Shown: positions 1 through 8,644 of the stretch, piece after piece
How positions within the stretch are numbered: the stretch's first letter is position 1
Layout: every line of letters starts with the position of its first letter
Assembly: GCF_009495355.1 (NCBI RefSeq)
Contig: NZ_VZAD01000036.1
Location: 1 to 56,667, forward strand
Direction: 5' to 3'
Source of the DNA: Segatella copri
Lineage (GTDB): Bacteria; Bacteroidota; Bacteroidia; Bacteroidales; Bacteroidaceae
DNA length: 56,667 nt
Notes under the pieces: generated by a model
The model's database searches: none
What the model was told of the DNA's origin: nothing
What the model saw: the letters and a program-made list of their open reading frames with translations, nothing else
Position numbers and translations under genes: made by a program

Positions 1-37
1 ATATTTGTGAGACTACCAACTTTTTTATGAACTATTC

Positions 38-1513
38 TTATCCCGAACTGGGGTAAGGATTCCAAGCGCCGTGGCTGGTACCCTTCGCTACATCGTACTC
101 ATAATGGGCAGGCTTCAGAACAATCTGCACGCCTCCGCTGCGCTCGCGGTTGTAGCCGTTGATGGCACGGAACTTCAACTGCTCGGGAATGCTTTCGGTC
201 GAGGTCTTCTCCATGTCGAAGGCATAGTGCACAATCTTCTCTTTCTTCAGACGGTTGACTACCACCTGCTTTACGGCAGCATAGTCGAGACCAGCCTCCT
301 CGATGGTGGCGGTGTTGAAGAACACCTGATAGTTCATGATTGTCATCACGAGGTCTTTGTCGGTGTTGAACTTAGCCTTGAGCTCTTGGTTAAGTTCCTT
401 GACCATAGATTTTCCGTTCCAGATGCCGGCAGGTATGCGCTGGTCTTGCAGGAAGGCGGCATTGTTGACAGCACCATGGTCGGCAGTGAGGAAGGTGAGA
501 TAGTTGCCCTTGCCGATGGTCTTGTCGAGATAGGCGAAGAAGTCGGCAAGTGCCTGGTCGAGGCGCAGATAGCAGTCTTCGGTCTCAACGGCGTTGACTC
601 CCACCTGATGGCCGATGTAGTCGGTGCTCGAGCAGCTGATGGTGAGCAGGTCGGTGTCGGTGTTTTTGCCTAAGTTCTCGCCCTCGATGGCAGCCTTGGC
701 AATATCGAAGGTGAGGTTGCAGCCGAAGGGCGTGTTGCGGATGATCTTGTAGCCATGCTTCTTGTAGAGAGCAGCGAGGTCGAGAGGCAACTGTGCCTTC
801 TCGCCGTCGACGATGCCGTTCTCGTAGTTGTTGGCGTCGGCTGTGCTCTGCTGATAGGTGTCGATAGGGTAGAGGGTTTCCCACTTCTGCGAGAGATATT
901 TCTCTGCCAGCTTACGCTTGTTGAACTTGTTGACCCACTCGGGCAGTTTGTCCATATAGAAGGTGCTGGTGATGAATCGTCCTGCCTTGTCGTCGAACCA
1001 ATAGGCACCGTTGGCATGATGTCCGGCAGGAAGGATGGCGGCGCGGTCTTTCAGCGCCACGCCAACGACCTTGGAGCGGTTGTTGGTGGCAAGGCGCAGC
1101 TCGTCGCCGATGGTTGTCACCCACAGATTGCGTGGCGACATGTAGCCTGCCTTTCCATCGGAGCCTACGGGTTTCACGGTGTTGTCGCCCACGCAGTTGA
1201 CAATCTTTCCGTCTTTCACAAAGGCGTTGCCGGCAATGCCGTGTATTGAGGGCACGGAGCCTGTCCAGACGCAAGAGTGTCCGATGGCAGTAACGGATGG
1301 GATGTAAGGTATCTGGCAGTTTTCTACGCTGAAGCCTTCGCCGAGCATTCGCTTGAATCCGCCCTCACCATAGCGCGCATAATAACGATAGAGATAGTCC
1401 CATCTCATCTGGTCGATCACAATGCCCACCACGAGCTTGGGGCGTTCGGGTTGTGCCTGAGCTATTCCGCAGAAGGCACAGAGAATGAAAATCAGTCGAT
1501 AAATTCTGTTCAT
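38..1513 (-). CDS. PafA-like alkaline phosphatase, C-terminally truncated
   Basis: Secreted phosphomonoesterase/phosphodiesterase of the alkaline phosphatase superfamily, expected in the periplasm. Residues 1-20 form a signal peptide ending AQA. The metal-site residues of the PafA family are visible: D34 (VIDQMRWD), nucleophile T75 (IPSVTAIGH), D298 and H302 (STDYIGH), D345-H346 (TADHG) and H481 (GTSHG). The protein is 491 residues, whereas PafA proteins are usually near 540-550. Homology stops right after GAWNPY, where the family normally continues for about 50 residues; here four unrelated residues and a stop follow. The metal site is kept, so activity is possible but uncertain. The upstream region carries a promoter-like repeat. 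Confidence 0.85.
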   Translation of the reverse strand: MNRIYRLIFILCAFCGIAQAQPERPKLVVGIVIDQMRWDYLYRYYARYGEGGFKRMLGEGFSVENCQIPYIPSVTAIGHSCVWTGSVPSIHGIAGNAFVKDGKIVNCVGDNTVKPVGSDGKAGYMSPRNLWVTTIGDELRLATNNRSKVVGVALKDRAAILPAGHHANGAYWFDDKAGRFITSTFYMDKLPEWVNKFNKRKLAEKYLSQKWETLYPIDTYQQSTADANNYENGIVDGEKAQLPLDLAALYKKHGYKIIRNTPFGCNLTFDIAKAAIEGENLGKNTDTDLLTISCSSTDYIGHQVGVNAVETEDCYLRLDQALADFFAYLDKTIGKGNYLTFLTADHGAVNNAAFLQDQRIPAGIWNGKSMVKELNQELKAKFNTDKDLVMTIMNYQVFFNTATIEEAGLDYAAVKQVVVNRLKKEKIVHYAFDMEKTSTESIPEQLKFRAINGYNRERSGGVQIVLKPAHYEYDVAKGTSHGAWNPYPSSG

Positions 1514-1533
1514 GTTTTATAGGGTTACTGGTT

Positions 1534-1683
1534 AATCTTCTGCAAAGATTGTACAAACGAGCGCAATGAAAACTTGTTTTCAAATTGCCGAGTGCAGTCA
1601 ATCTTCTGCAAAGATTGTACAAACGAGCGTAATGAAAACTTGTTTTCAAATTGCCGAGTGCAGTCAATCTTCTGCAAAGTTAC
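1534..1683 (-). repeat. 66-bp tandem repeat of a dispersed, promoter-like family
   Basis: Two near-identical 66-nt units (1534-1599 and 1600-1665) and the start of a third (to 1683). Each has a short palindrome (AAAACTTGTTTT), the block GCCGAGTGCAG, and on the minus strand AATCTTTG, one base off the Bacteroides -7 box TAnnTTTG. Related copies lie at 45740-45837 and 51155-51246, each also just upstream of a minus-strand gene in the same orientation. Confidence 0.85.
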
Positions 1684-1804
1684 ATAAAAAAACTGATTAA
1701 GCGAAGAGAATGATTTTTTATTTCTAAAATCGAAGGCTATCCCAAAGAAAATGCGTAATTTTGTTGCCGAAACTAATTTAACTCCAGAAACAGCGGATAA
1801 ATCC

Positions 1805-2908
1805 TCAATCTTCTCCCCGGTAAACTCTTTCGTAAGCCTCTTGCATCTGTTGCAGCGAAAAGTGGCTCATGGCATACTGTCGGGCTTGTTCTGCCCAAAG
1901 AGCTCTCTCGCCTTGAGGAATGGTATGGGTGAAGAGGCGCATGTAGGCATCGATGTCGTTGTGCTCCACCTTGAGCGGCCAGTCGGTGGGCAGCGTGTCG
2001 GAGAGCCCCTTGGCATCATTGATGATGACGGGCGTGCCCTCCATGCTTGCCTCGATGGACAGCAGCGCCAGACCCTCGTGCTCTGAAGGCATGAGCAGAT
2101 AGTCGAACGAACCGAGATAAGCCGACAGGCCGAAGAGTGGCGGATGGATGCTGGCATTGGGCGCATCGCCTATTCTGTGGATGAGCATGTCCTTGAGTCT
2201 GCCGTTGCCGAAGATGTGGAAGAAGTAGCGGTCGTTGCAGCTCAGCCTCTCCACGATGTCGGCCAGATGGCTGATGCCTTTCTGCTCCTCCATGCGTCCG
2301 GCAAAGAGGATGTTGACTTTTCCCTCCATAAGCCCGGGATACGTCTTCCGCTCCTGGCAGGGCGCAATGCCATTATATATAATAGGTGGCAGGGCGTGGT
2401 AAGCTTTCTGATAAGTATCGAGCACCGAGGTGGAGATGGCGATGTTGGCATTCTTCGACTGCAGCCAAGCTTCCACCTTGCTGCCCGTCTTCTGCATGCC
2501 GTGCCACAGAGACGTGTTGTGAATGGTGCGCACCACGCGGCAATGGCGGGCGAGACGGGGAAAGAGATGGAAAAACCGATAGACCGCCCATTCGGGAATC
2601 TCGCTGTGGCAGTGGACGACTGTAGGACGATACTTCAGGAAGAGGAATACAAACCACAACGGAAACAGCAGCGCTGCCGTCTTCTCGAAGAGGTAGTGAA
2701 ACGGCACTGCGGGAACGGGTGAGCGGTGGAAGGCGATGTGAACCGCTTTCATCTCGCCGATAAACTGCCGTGTGAAGGGCGAACGGCCTCTCACGACCTC
2801 GACAATATGATACTCGAAGTCGGGATTCTCGGACAGAGCAATGTTGAGTGCCACGCGCTCGGCTCCGCCCATGTCGAAGTGGGATATGATATGGAATATT
2901 CGTTTCAT
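1805..2908 (-). CDS. Family 4 glycosyltransferase (GT-B fold)
   Basis: Cytoplasmic glycosyltransferase that probably adds a sugar from a nucleotide donor to a lipid-linked surface glycan. The N-terminus (HIISHFDMGGAERVALNIA) is the acceptor-side Rossmann start typical of GT4. ILFAGRMEEQKGI near residue 200 and the E-rich donor segment SEHEGLALLSIEA near 275 belong to the C-terminal donor domain. Length (367 aa) is normal for the family. It is divergent from the flippase gene at 2981 across a 72-bp shared promoter region. Sugar and acceptor cannot be read from sequence. Confidence 0.9.
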   Translation of the reverse strand: MKRIFHIISHFDMGGAERVALNIALSENPDFEYHIVEVVRGRSPFTRQFIGEMKAVHIAFHRSPVPAVPFHYLFEKTAALLFPLWFVFLFLKYRPTVVHCHSEIPEWAVYRFFHLFPRLARHCRVVRTIHNTSLWHGMQKTGSKVEAWLQSKNANIAISTSVLDTYQKAYHALPPIIYNGIAPCQERKTYPGLMEGKVNILFAGRMEEQKGISHLADIVERLSCNDRYFFHIFGNGRLKDMLIHRIGDAPNASIHPPLFGLSAYLGSFDYLLMPSEHEGLALLSIEASMEGTPVIINDAKGLSDTLPTDWPLKVEHNDIDAYMRLFTHTIPQGERALWAEQARQYAMSHFSLQQMQEAYERVYRGED

Positions 2909-2930
2909 ACGACAAAAATAAGCAAAATGT

Positions 2931-2961
2931 TTTGAACTTCAAACAAATAGTGCTAATTTTG
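2931..2961 (+). promoter_or_regulatory. Bacteroides-type promoter for the flippase gene
   Basis: TTTG at 2931-2934, 19 nt, then TAATTTTG at 2954-2961. This matches the TTTG-N19-TAnnTTTG consensus of the Bacteroidetes primary sigma factor exactly. The ATG at 2981 lies 20 nt downstream, so the leader should be very short. Confidence 0.8.
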
Positions 2962-2980
2962 CAGAAAATATAATAGAAAA

Positions 2981-4420
2981 ATGGCAGAAACATTAAAGGA
3001 GAAAACGGCTAAAGGATTGTTTTGGGGAGCTATGAACAGTGGCTCCACACAGGTGCTCAACATCTTGTTCGGCATCTTCCTGGCACGCTTGCTCTCGCCT
3101 GCCGACTATGGAATCATCGGCATACTCACCATCTTTACACTCATTGCTGGCAACCTGCAGAGCAGCGGATTCACGCAGGCTTTGGTCAACCTGAAACATC
3201 CCACCGACCGCGACTACAACTCGGTGTTCTGGTTCAATGTCATCGTGAGTTTTGCGCTCTATGTGGTGCTCTTCTTCAGCGCTCCGCTGATAGCGGCTTT
3301 TTTCCATCAGCCCTGCCTTGTATGGCTGTCGCGCTTCGTGTTTCTGGCTTTTTTCATCTCCTCGTTTGGCATCGTGCAGAATGCCTACATGACCAAGAAT
3401 ATGATGAACAAGGAGATAGCCATCGTGAGCTTCGTGGCGCTCATATCATCGAATGTGGTGGGCGTGTGCCTCGCCTTCAGCGGCATGGCCTACTGGAGCC
3501 TCGCATGGCAGCAGGTAATTTTTATTACGGTGCTCAACTTTGGCAGATTCTATTACACAGGCTGGCGGCCACAGCTGCATATCGACTTCGGACCGGTGAG
3601 GCAGATGTTCGCCTTCAGCGTGAAGCTGCTCATCACCAATATCATCAACACTGTGAGCAACAATGTGCTGACCTTTATCTTCGGTCGTTTCTATCCTATT
3701 GACGATGTGGGCAACTACTCGCAGGCTTACAACTGGAACACCAAGGCCAATTCGTTTATCTCCAACACGGTGGGGCAGATAGCGCAGCCCGTGCTCTCGT
3801 CGGTGAAAGACGACCGGGGCAAGGAACAGCAGGTGTTTCGCAAGATGTTCCGCTTCACCTCCTTTCTCTCCTTCCCGCTGATGTTCGGACTGGCACTGGT
3901 CTCGCACGAGTTCATCCTCATCACCATCAGCGACAAGTGGATAGCGAGTGTGCCCCTGCTGCAGATTCTCAGCGTGAGCGGAGCCTTCGTTCCGCTGTAC
4001 ACACTCTATCAGAACCTCGCCATCAGCAACGGACGCTCGGATGTTTACATGTGGTGCAATCTGGGGCAGGTGGTAGGATTGCTGGCGTTGGTGCTTTGCT
4101 GTCACAGCTACGGCATCTACTGGATGGTTGTGGCTTACACAGCCTTTATGATATTGTGGCTGTTGGTGTGGCAGGGCGCCATCAGACACATCACAGGCTT
4201 GCGCTTCAGGGATGTCTGTCTCGACACACTTCCCTTCCTGTTCTGTGCGGCAGGCTGTATGGTGGCAACTTATTATCTCACCTGCTGGCTGTCGAACATC
4301 TACCTGCTCTTGCTGGTAAGAATCATCCTGGCTTCTTCGTTCTATTTTGCAGTCATGAAGCTTCTTCGCGTCAAGATACTCGAAGAATGTCTCACATTCA
4401 TGAAGAAAAAGAAAAAATAG
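2981..4420 (+). CDS. Wzx-type polysaccharide flippase (MOP superfamily)
   Basis: Inner-membrane protein of 479 aa with about 12-14 hydrophobic segments, expected to flip undecaprenyl-linked oligosaccharide units to the periplasmic face. The N-terminus (GLFWGAMNSGSTQVLNILFGIFLARLLSPADYG) has the pattern of the PST/WzxC-like branch: a GxxWxxxxS start and an RLLSPxDYG turn after TM1. Glycosyltransferase genes on both sides fit a surface-glycan assembly role. The substrate is unknown. The Lys-rich C-terminus (MKKKKK) is followed directly by a tandem repeat. Confidence 0.9.
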   Translation: MAETLKEKTAKGLFWGAMNSGSTQVLNILFGIFLARLLSPADYGIIGILTIFTLIAGNLQSSGFTQALVNLKHPTDRDYNSVFWFNVIVSFALYVVLFFSAPLIAAFFHQPCLVWLSRFVFLAFFISSFGIVQNAYMTKNMMNKEIAIVSFVALISSNVVGVCLAFSGMAYWSLAWQQVIFITVLNFGRFYYTGWRPQLHIDFGPVRQMFAFSVKLLITNIINTVSNNVLTFIFGRFYPIDDVGNYSQAYNWNTKANSFISNTVGQIAQPVLSSVKDDRGKEQQVFRKMFRFTSFLSFPLMFGLALVSHEFILITISDKWIASVPLLQILSVSGAFVPLYTLYQNLAISNGRSDVYMWCNLGQVVGLLALVLCCHSYGIYWMVVAYTAFMILWLLVWQGAIRHITGLRFRDVCLDTLPFLFCAAGCMVATYYLTCWLSNIYLLLLVRIILASSFYFAVMKLLRVKILEECLTFMKKKKK

Positions 4421-4431
4421 TGTGCAGAAAT

Positions 4432-4519
4432 CTCCGTTCCGTAGTTCGGAATGTCCGTTCCGTGATTCGGAATGGCCGTTCCGTGATTTGGAATGTCCGT
4501 TCCGTGATTTGGAACGGAG
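4432..4519. repeat. Tandem array of an approximately 21-bp unit
   Basis: Four to five copies of a unit like CCGTTCCGTGATTCGGAATG between convergent genes. Units differ at one or two positions (gATTCGG, gATTTGG, tAGTTCGG). There are no unique spacers, so this is not CRISPR. It could form alternative hairpins at the ends of both transcripts. Confidence 0.8.
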
Positions 4520-4563
4520 AATTTGATAAGTGAGAAGAAACAATTCACTCACTTCCTCCCAAC

Positions 4564-4622
4564 ATTCCCTTAACTTTCTCCCAAACTTTTCTTAACTTTC
4601 TCCCAAACTTTTCTTAACTTCT
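4564..4622. repeat. Short CT-rich tandem repeat
   Basis: About two and a half copies of a 22-23-bp unit (CTTAACTTTCTCCCAAACTTTT), ending at the stop codon of the next minus-strand gene. No coding signal was seen. Confidence 0.7.
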
Positions 4623-5585
4623 CTACCTTCTGAATATCTGTAAATTATAAATTCTTCTGAACAACAGATACAAGAGATTGACGTGTTTCACCTTCCAGCC
4701 ACGGCGCAGCAGGGCGATACAGAGGCGGCAGACGGGATGGGTGACGCGATAGGTGCAGATGCTGTCTACCTTTTCGAGAGGCAGATGCTGTTCGGCTGCT
4801 ACGCGATAGGCATTCACCATGCCGATGTCGGTGGCTGTGCGGTAAATACCCTTGTTGTCATGCTGCTCGATGAACGATGCCACAAGCTGGCAGGCCTTGA
4901 AGTGCGAGGTGAGGTTTTTCTCCGAGATGTCGTGGGTGTAGGAGGTGATGTTGTCTTTGCGATAATAGTACACCACATCGTCGATGAAATAGCGCTTGGC
5001 AAAGTACATGACTCGTGCCACCACGGCGTAGTCCTCGCTGTAGTCTATGCCCTCGACGCTGTATATGCCGTGGTTTTCGAGCAGATCCCTGCGATAGATT
5101 CTTCCCCAGATGCGGTTGGAGGTGATGTTCTGGCAGAGCAGTTTGCGCTGATAGGTGCGATGGCTGTCATGGGCGGCAGGATGAAACAGAGTGGCTTGTC
5201 CGTTCTCCCAGTCGGCAAAGCCTCCGTCTACGATGTCGGCACCGCTCTTCTCGGCAGCTTTTACCAGCTTTTCCACTGCATCGAGTGGCAGAAGATCGTC
5301 GCTGTCCACATGCATGATGTATCGGCCTCGCGAGGCAGCGAAAGCTGTATGGCGTGCGCCTCCCAAACCCTTGTTGTGCTCGTGCTGAATCAGTTTCACC
5401 TGTGACTTTCGCTCAGGAAACCGGTCGATAGTCTGTTGCAGTATTTCCACACTTCTGTCCTTGGTACAGTCGTTTACAAATACATACTCTATGTCGGCAA
5501 AAGACTGCTGGAACAGAGTCTCGGCACATTGTTCTATGTATTTCTCTACACCGTAGATGGGGACGAGGATGGATACTGTGGGCAT
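4623..5585 (-). CDS. Family 2 glycosyltransferase (GT-A fold)
   Basis: Cytoplasmic glycosyltransferase of 320 aa. The start at 5585 gives MPTVSILVPIYGVEKYIEQC, the classic GT2 beginning; an upstream in-frame extension would run into the preceding gene and adds no family sequence. DSDD near residue 85 (HVDSDDLLPLDAVE) is the nucleotide-sugar/metal DxD motif, and the later EDYAVVARVMY fits the catalytic base region. It follows the membrane protein at 5617 by 31 bp on the same strand, so the two are probably cotranscribed. Donor sugar unknown. Confidence 0.9.
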   Translation of the reverse strand: MPTVSILVPIYGVEKYIEQCAETLFQQSFADIEYVFVNDCTKDRSVEILQQTIDRFPERKSQVKLIQHEHNKGLGGARHTAFAASRGRYIMHVDSDDLLPLDAVEKLVKAAEKSGADIVDGGFADWENGQATLFHPAAHDSHRTYQRKLLCQNITSNRIWGRIYRRDLLENHGIYSVEGIDYSEDYAVVARVMYFAKRYFIDDVVYYYRKDNITSYTHDISEKNLTSHFKACQLVASFIEQHDNKGIYRTATDIGMVNAYRVAAEQHLPLEKVDSICTYRVTHPVCRLCIALLRRGWKVKHVNLLYLLFRRIYNLQIFRR

Positions 5586-5616
5586 GATGGTGAAAGGTTT
5601 GGATGGGTGAAGTAAT

Positions 5617-6957
5617 TTACAATAGATACTGGGCAATGAGCAGCCCGTTGTAGAAGAATAGGAATACAGCAAGCACCATGACGATGAGGCGCAGATGTGA
5701 CTGGTTCCTGGCGCTGAGACCTTTGAGCAGATAGCCTATGGCGATGGGGATGATGAAAGCCCAGTGGGCTGTCATGATGTACACCTCGTTGAGGCCGAAG
5801 CCCAATCCTAAGTGTATGAATGCGTCGAACGCCACCCATGCACCTATCATCCACAGGAACTTCGACCTGCGTCCCATCCACAGACCTGCGGCAAAGAGCA
5901 CCACGAGGATGGCTTCGAGAACATAGGGCAGAGGCGTGCGGTAACGTACAAAAATGGGGCGGCGGGTGCCGACGTCCTGCAGCAGATGATCTTTGTGAAG
6001 GATGAGCGATTCGCCAAAGACATTCTCTACCAGCGACTGTGGACGCGACACGCTAAGGTCGGCCCAAGAGAGGATGCCTTTCTCCTTGATGGCGGTTCCG
6101 TGAATCTCTCGCTTGCGCTTCTGGTCGGCTTCCACCTGTGCCTTGAACACGCTGTCGCGCTGTTCGCGTGCATGCAGAATGCGGAGTCCTTCCTGGCGGT
6201 GAGGAATGATGAAAGCCTCGTTCTGCCAGATGGCAGCTGCGATGATGAACAGCGAGGGAATGACGATGCCCATCAGCAGGTGGCGCCATCTGAAGATGTC
6301 CTTGCCGTTGGCAAAGAGGGCAGAGAGGAACACCTTGGCTCCGTTGGTGATGGTAATGCCTGCCGTGAAGACGAAGAGCGTGGCTGTCTGCCAGGCCGGC
6401 ATCTTCTCACGGTTCACGATGTGCTTGCCTGCCACATAGAACGTGAGGGTGAGCATGAACATCGACAGACCGAAATGGTCGGGCACGAAGCTGGAGAGCA
6501 TGATGTAGGCAAAGGAGAAGAAAAGGGCCGACAGCAGGTTGGAGTCGAGTTTGTCAAGCTGCAGTATCTCACGGAAGGTGCGGCGGATGAAGACAAACGA
6601 GTAGGTGGAGAGAATCGTCATCACCACAGCCACGAGGATGATGGCAATGTTCTTGCCCGTGAGCTGCATCTGCCAGTAGTTGAGCAGATAGAACGGATAC
6701 CAGAGGAATGGCAGCAACGGATGACGGAACTCGGTGTAGTAGGCGTTCCACTTCGACACGGTGAGATAGGTGAACACGTCGAAGCCCGACAGCTGATAGT
6801 ATCGGGTGAAGAGACTCCAGTAGCCTATGTGGTTTCCGCCCTTGGTAAAGGGTGTGAAGTGATAGCACACCATGAGTGTGTTGAGTGCTGCGAATACAAG
6901 GAGCGCCACGATGACTGCCCACTTCTCTTCTTTTCTTATCTTGAAAATATGGTTCAT
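5617..6957 (-). CDS. Polytopic membrane protein, DUF6080-like, possible GT-C glycosyltransferase
   Basis: 446-aa protein with about ten hydrophobic helices and one large polar segment (roughly residues 225-315). I recognise it only tentatively as the Bacteroidales DUF6080 family. It is a paralogue of the gene at 7154: both start F.IK.EE.W.ALVALL and share the patterns RHPLLPF, VPDHF.MSM and GLGFG.NE.YIMTAH. Multi-helix proteins of this kind beside lipid-linked sugar enzymes are often GT-C transferases that use polyprenyl-phosphate sugars, but no catalytic motif here proves it. It lies downstream of the UbiA-HAD-GtrA genes on the same strand. Confidence 0.7.
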   Translation of the reverse strand: MNHIFKIRKEEKWAVIVALLVFAALNTLMVCYHFTPFTKGGNHIGYWSLFTRYYQLSGFDVFTYLTVSKWNAYYTEFRHPLLPFLWYPFYLLNYWQMQLTGKNIAIILVAVVMTILSTYSFVFIRRTFREILQLDKLDSNLLSALFFSFAYIMLSSFVPDHFGLSMFMLTLTFYVAGKHIVNREKMPAWQTATLFVFTAGITITNGAKVFLSALFANGKDIFRWRHLLMGIVIPSLFIIAAAIWQNEAFIIPHRQEGLRILHAREQRDSVFKAQVEADQKRKREIHGTAIKEKGILSWADLSVSRPQSLVENVFGESLILHKDHLLQDVGTRRPIFVRYRTPLPYVLEAILVVLFAAGLWMGRRSKFLWMIGAWVAFDAFIHLGLGFGLNEVYIMTAHWAFIIPIAIGYLLKGLSARNQSHLRLIVMVLAVFLFFYNGLLIAQYLL

Positions 6958-7026
6958 ATTTGTTGCTTAATATATTGTTTCTCTTTTACGTCATGGAGGA
7001 GTTTCGCTGGGGAGTTAAAGGAGTTA

Positions 7027-7096
7027 AGAAGTTATCGCTTCCTTCGGTCGCTGAGGAGTTAAGACAACATCCTTGGAGGAAATGTTTAGTGTTTAA
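7027..7096. repeat. Dispersed repeat, copy 1 (second copy near 36664)
   Basis: About 70 nt between the two membrane-protein paralogues, with landmarks GAAGTTATCGCT, CCTTCGGTCG, AGTTA, CCTTGGAG and AATGTTTAGTGT in order. The same landmarks recur in the same order at 36664-36736, in an unrelated intergenic region. No ORF. Confidence 0.75.
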
Positions 7097-7153
7097 TTTC
7101 AAGTCCACAAAAGCTATTGTCTTAACTCCTTAACTCCTTAACTTCTTAATACC

Positions 7154-8593
7154 TTAACTCAGCATATAGCGGAAGAGCAGCGCTCCGTTGTAAGTGATGA
7201 GATAGAAGGTGAGTCCTATCAGGACAGAACGGCAGAGCGAGAGGCTCTTTCCTCGCAGGTGGCGCAAGAGGAAGGCGATGGCGATGGGCACAAAGAACAT
7301 GTAGTGTGCCGTCATGATGTAAATCTCGTTGATGCCGAATCCCAAACCGATGTGCAGGGCAATGTCGAAGAGGAAGAAAAGCATCGACAGACAGAAGAAC
7401 TTAGAGCGCACGCCGAAGAAAATGCCCAAAGCGAAGAGCAGCAGAATGATGCCCTCTACGATGTAGTTGATGGCCGAGTCGTAGCCCACGATGACAGGAC
7501 GGCTTCGCAGCACGTCCTCCAACAGGTGCTGGCGATGCAGCTGGATGGCTTCGCCAAAGAGGTTTTCCAAAGCCGTCTCTGTGCGCGAGGTCGTGATGTC
7601 GGTCCAGCCCATAAACTCGCCTTTGGCAATGGGCTTGCCCGTGTTTCTGTTCCATATCTGCTTATGGTCTCTCACGTACTTCGCCTGTGCCTTCTTCTGT
7701 ATGATGGCTTTCACGGCAGCCTCTACCTGTGCCGAGTCTTTCACCTGTGCCGTATCGCGATACTGCTTGTAAATCAGCTTTTTGGCCTCTTCGCTCTTCT
7801 TCATTCTCATCTCGTGGCGTGCCATCTCCTTGGGCCATACAAAGGTGCGGTATTCCACACGTGCCACAGCCCACATCAGGGCGGCTGGCAGGATGATGCC
7901 CAAGAGCAGATACTTGGGACGGAAGAATTTCCGGCCGTTGGTAAACAGGGCTGCGAGGAATGTCTTCAGTCCGTTGTTGAGCGATACGCCTGCTGTAAGC
8001 ACAAAGAGCACTACGGTCTGCCAGGTGGTGAGCCGGCGTCCTTTCTGCATGCAGATGCCGCTGATGTAGAGTGTCATGAGCAGCAGCATCATCGACATGA
8101 TGAAATGGTCGGGCACCATGGCTGAAACCATCACATAGGCAAAGGAGAAGTAGAAAGCCGACAGCAGGGTGGCATCGCAGTTCTTCAAGCCTATCACTTC
8201 GCGGAAGATACGGTAGAGGAAGATGAACGAATAGAAGGAGCAGAACACGAGGATAATGGCCACGATGTACTGCACGCAGTTGATGCCTGTAAGGGCAATG
8301 AGTGCCTGGTTGATCAGGTTGGGAATGTACATAAAGAAAGCCAGCAGAGGATGGCGATACACGTTGTACTCTGTGTCCCAACAGGAAACGACAGCATAGG
8401 TAAGCGGGTCGAAACCTGCCACATGGAAGGTTTTGACAAAGAGTTTGTGATAGTTGTCGCTGAGCTGTGTGAACTGGCTATTGTACTTGATGATGGTCAG
8501 CGCATTGAGCACGATGAACAGGAGCAGTGCCACGAGAGCCTGCCATCTCTCCTCGCGCTTGATCTTGAATATCTCGAAAGCTTTTTTTATCAT
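7154..8593 (-). CDS. Polytopic membrane protein, DUF6080-like paralogue
   Basis: 479 aa with about ten hydrophobic helices and a long charged insertion near residues 260-335 (rich in K, E and A). The start at 8593 gives MIKKAFEIFKIKREERWQAL, which aligns with the paralogue at 5617; a start at 8641 would add 16 unrelated residues. It keeps the same landmarks as its paralogue (RHPLLAFF, VPDHFIMSM, GLGFGINEIYIMTAH). The tandem pair suggests two membrane transferases acting on related substrates. Function is inferred from context only. Confidence 0.7.
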   Translation of the reverse strand: MIKKAFEIFKIKREERWQALVALLLFIVLNALTIIKYNSQFTQLSDNYHKLFVKTFHVAGFDPLTYAVVSCWDTEYNVYRHPLLAFFMYIPNLINQALIALTGINCVQYIVAIILVFCSFYSFIFLYRIFREVIGLKNCDATLLSAFYFSFAYVMVSAMVPDHFIMSMMLLLMTLYISGICMQKGRRLTTWQTVVLFVLTAGVSLNNGLKTFLAALFTNGRKFFRPKYLLLGIILPAALMWAVARVEYRTFVWPKEMARHEMRMKKSEEAKKLIYKQYRDTAQVKDSAQVEAAVKAIIQKKAQAKYVRDHKQIWNRNTGKPIAKGEFMGWTDITTSRTETALENLFGEAIQLHRQHLLEDVLRSRPVIVGYDSAINYIVEGIILLLFALGIFFGVRSKFFCLSMLFFLFDIALHIGLGFGINEIYIMTAHYMFFVPIAIAFLLRHLRGKSLSLCRSVLIGLTFYLITYNGALLFRYMLS

Positions 8594-8644
8594 GATGTTT
8601 GCTTTTGATTTTCTTGCTTGTTTGGGAAGACAGATCTTCATCCT

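Noticed and set aside
4432..4519. Possible CRISPR array
   Set aside because: Repeats are directly joined with no unique spacers and no cas genes are present. The same holds for 15549-15640 and 25603-25690.
3446..4552. Minus-strand frame with SRNGHS repeats
   Set aside because: Antisense to the flippase gene. The repeats simply translate the 21-bp tandem array.
5812..7062. Plus-strand open frame of 416 codons
   Set aside because: Antisense to the membrane-protein gene at 5617. The product is Glu/His-rich with no domain, and it runs past the gene into repeat sequence.
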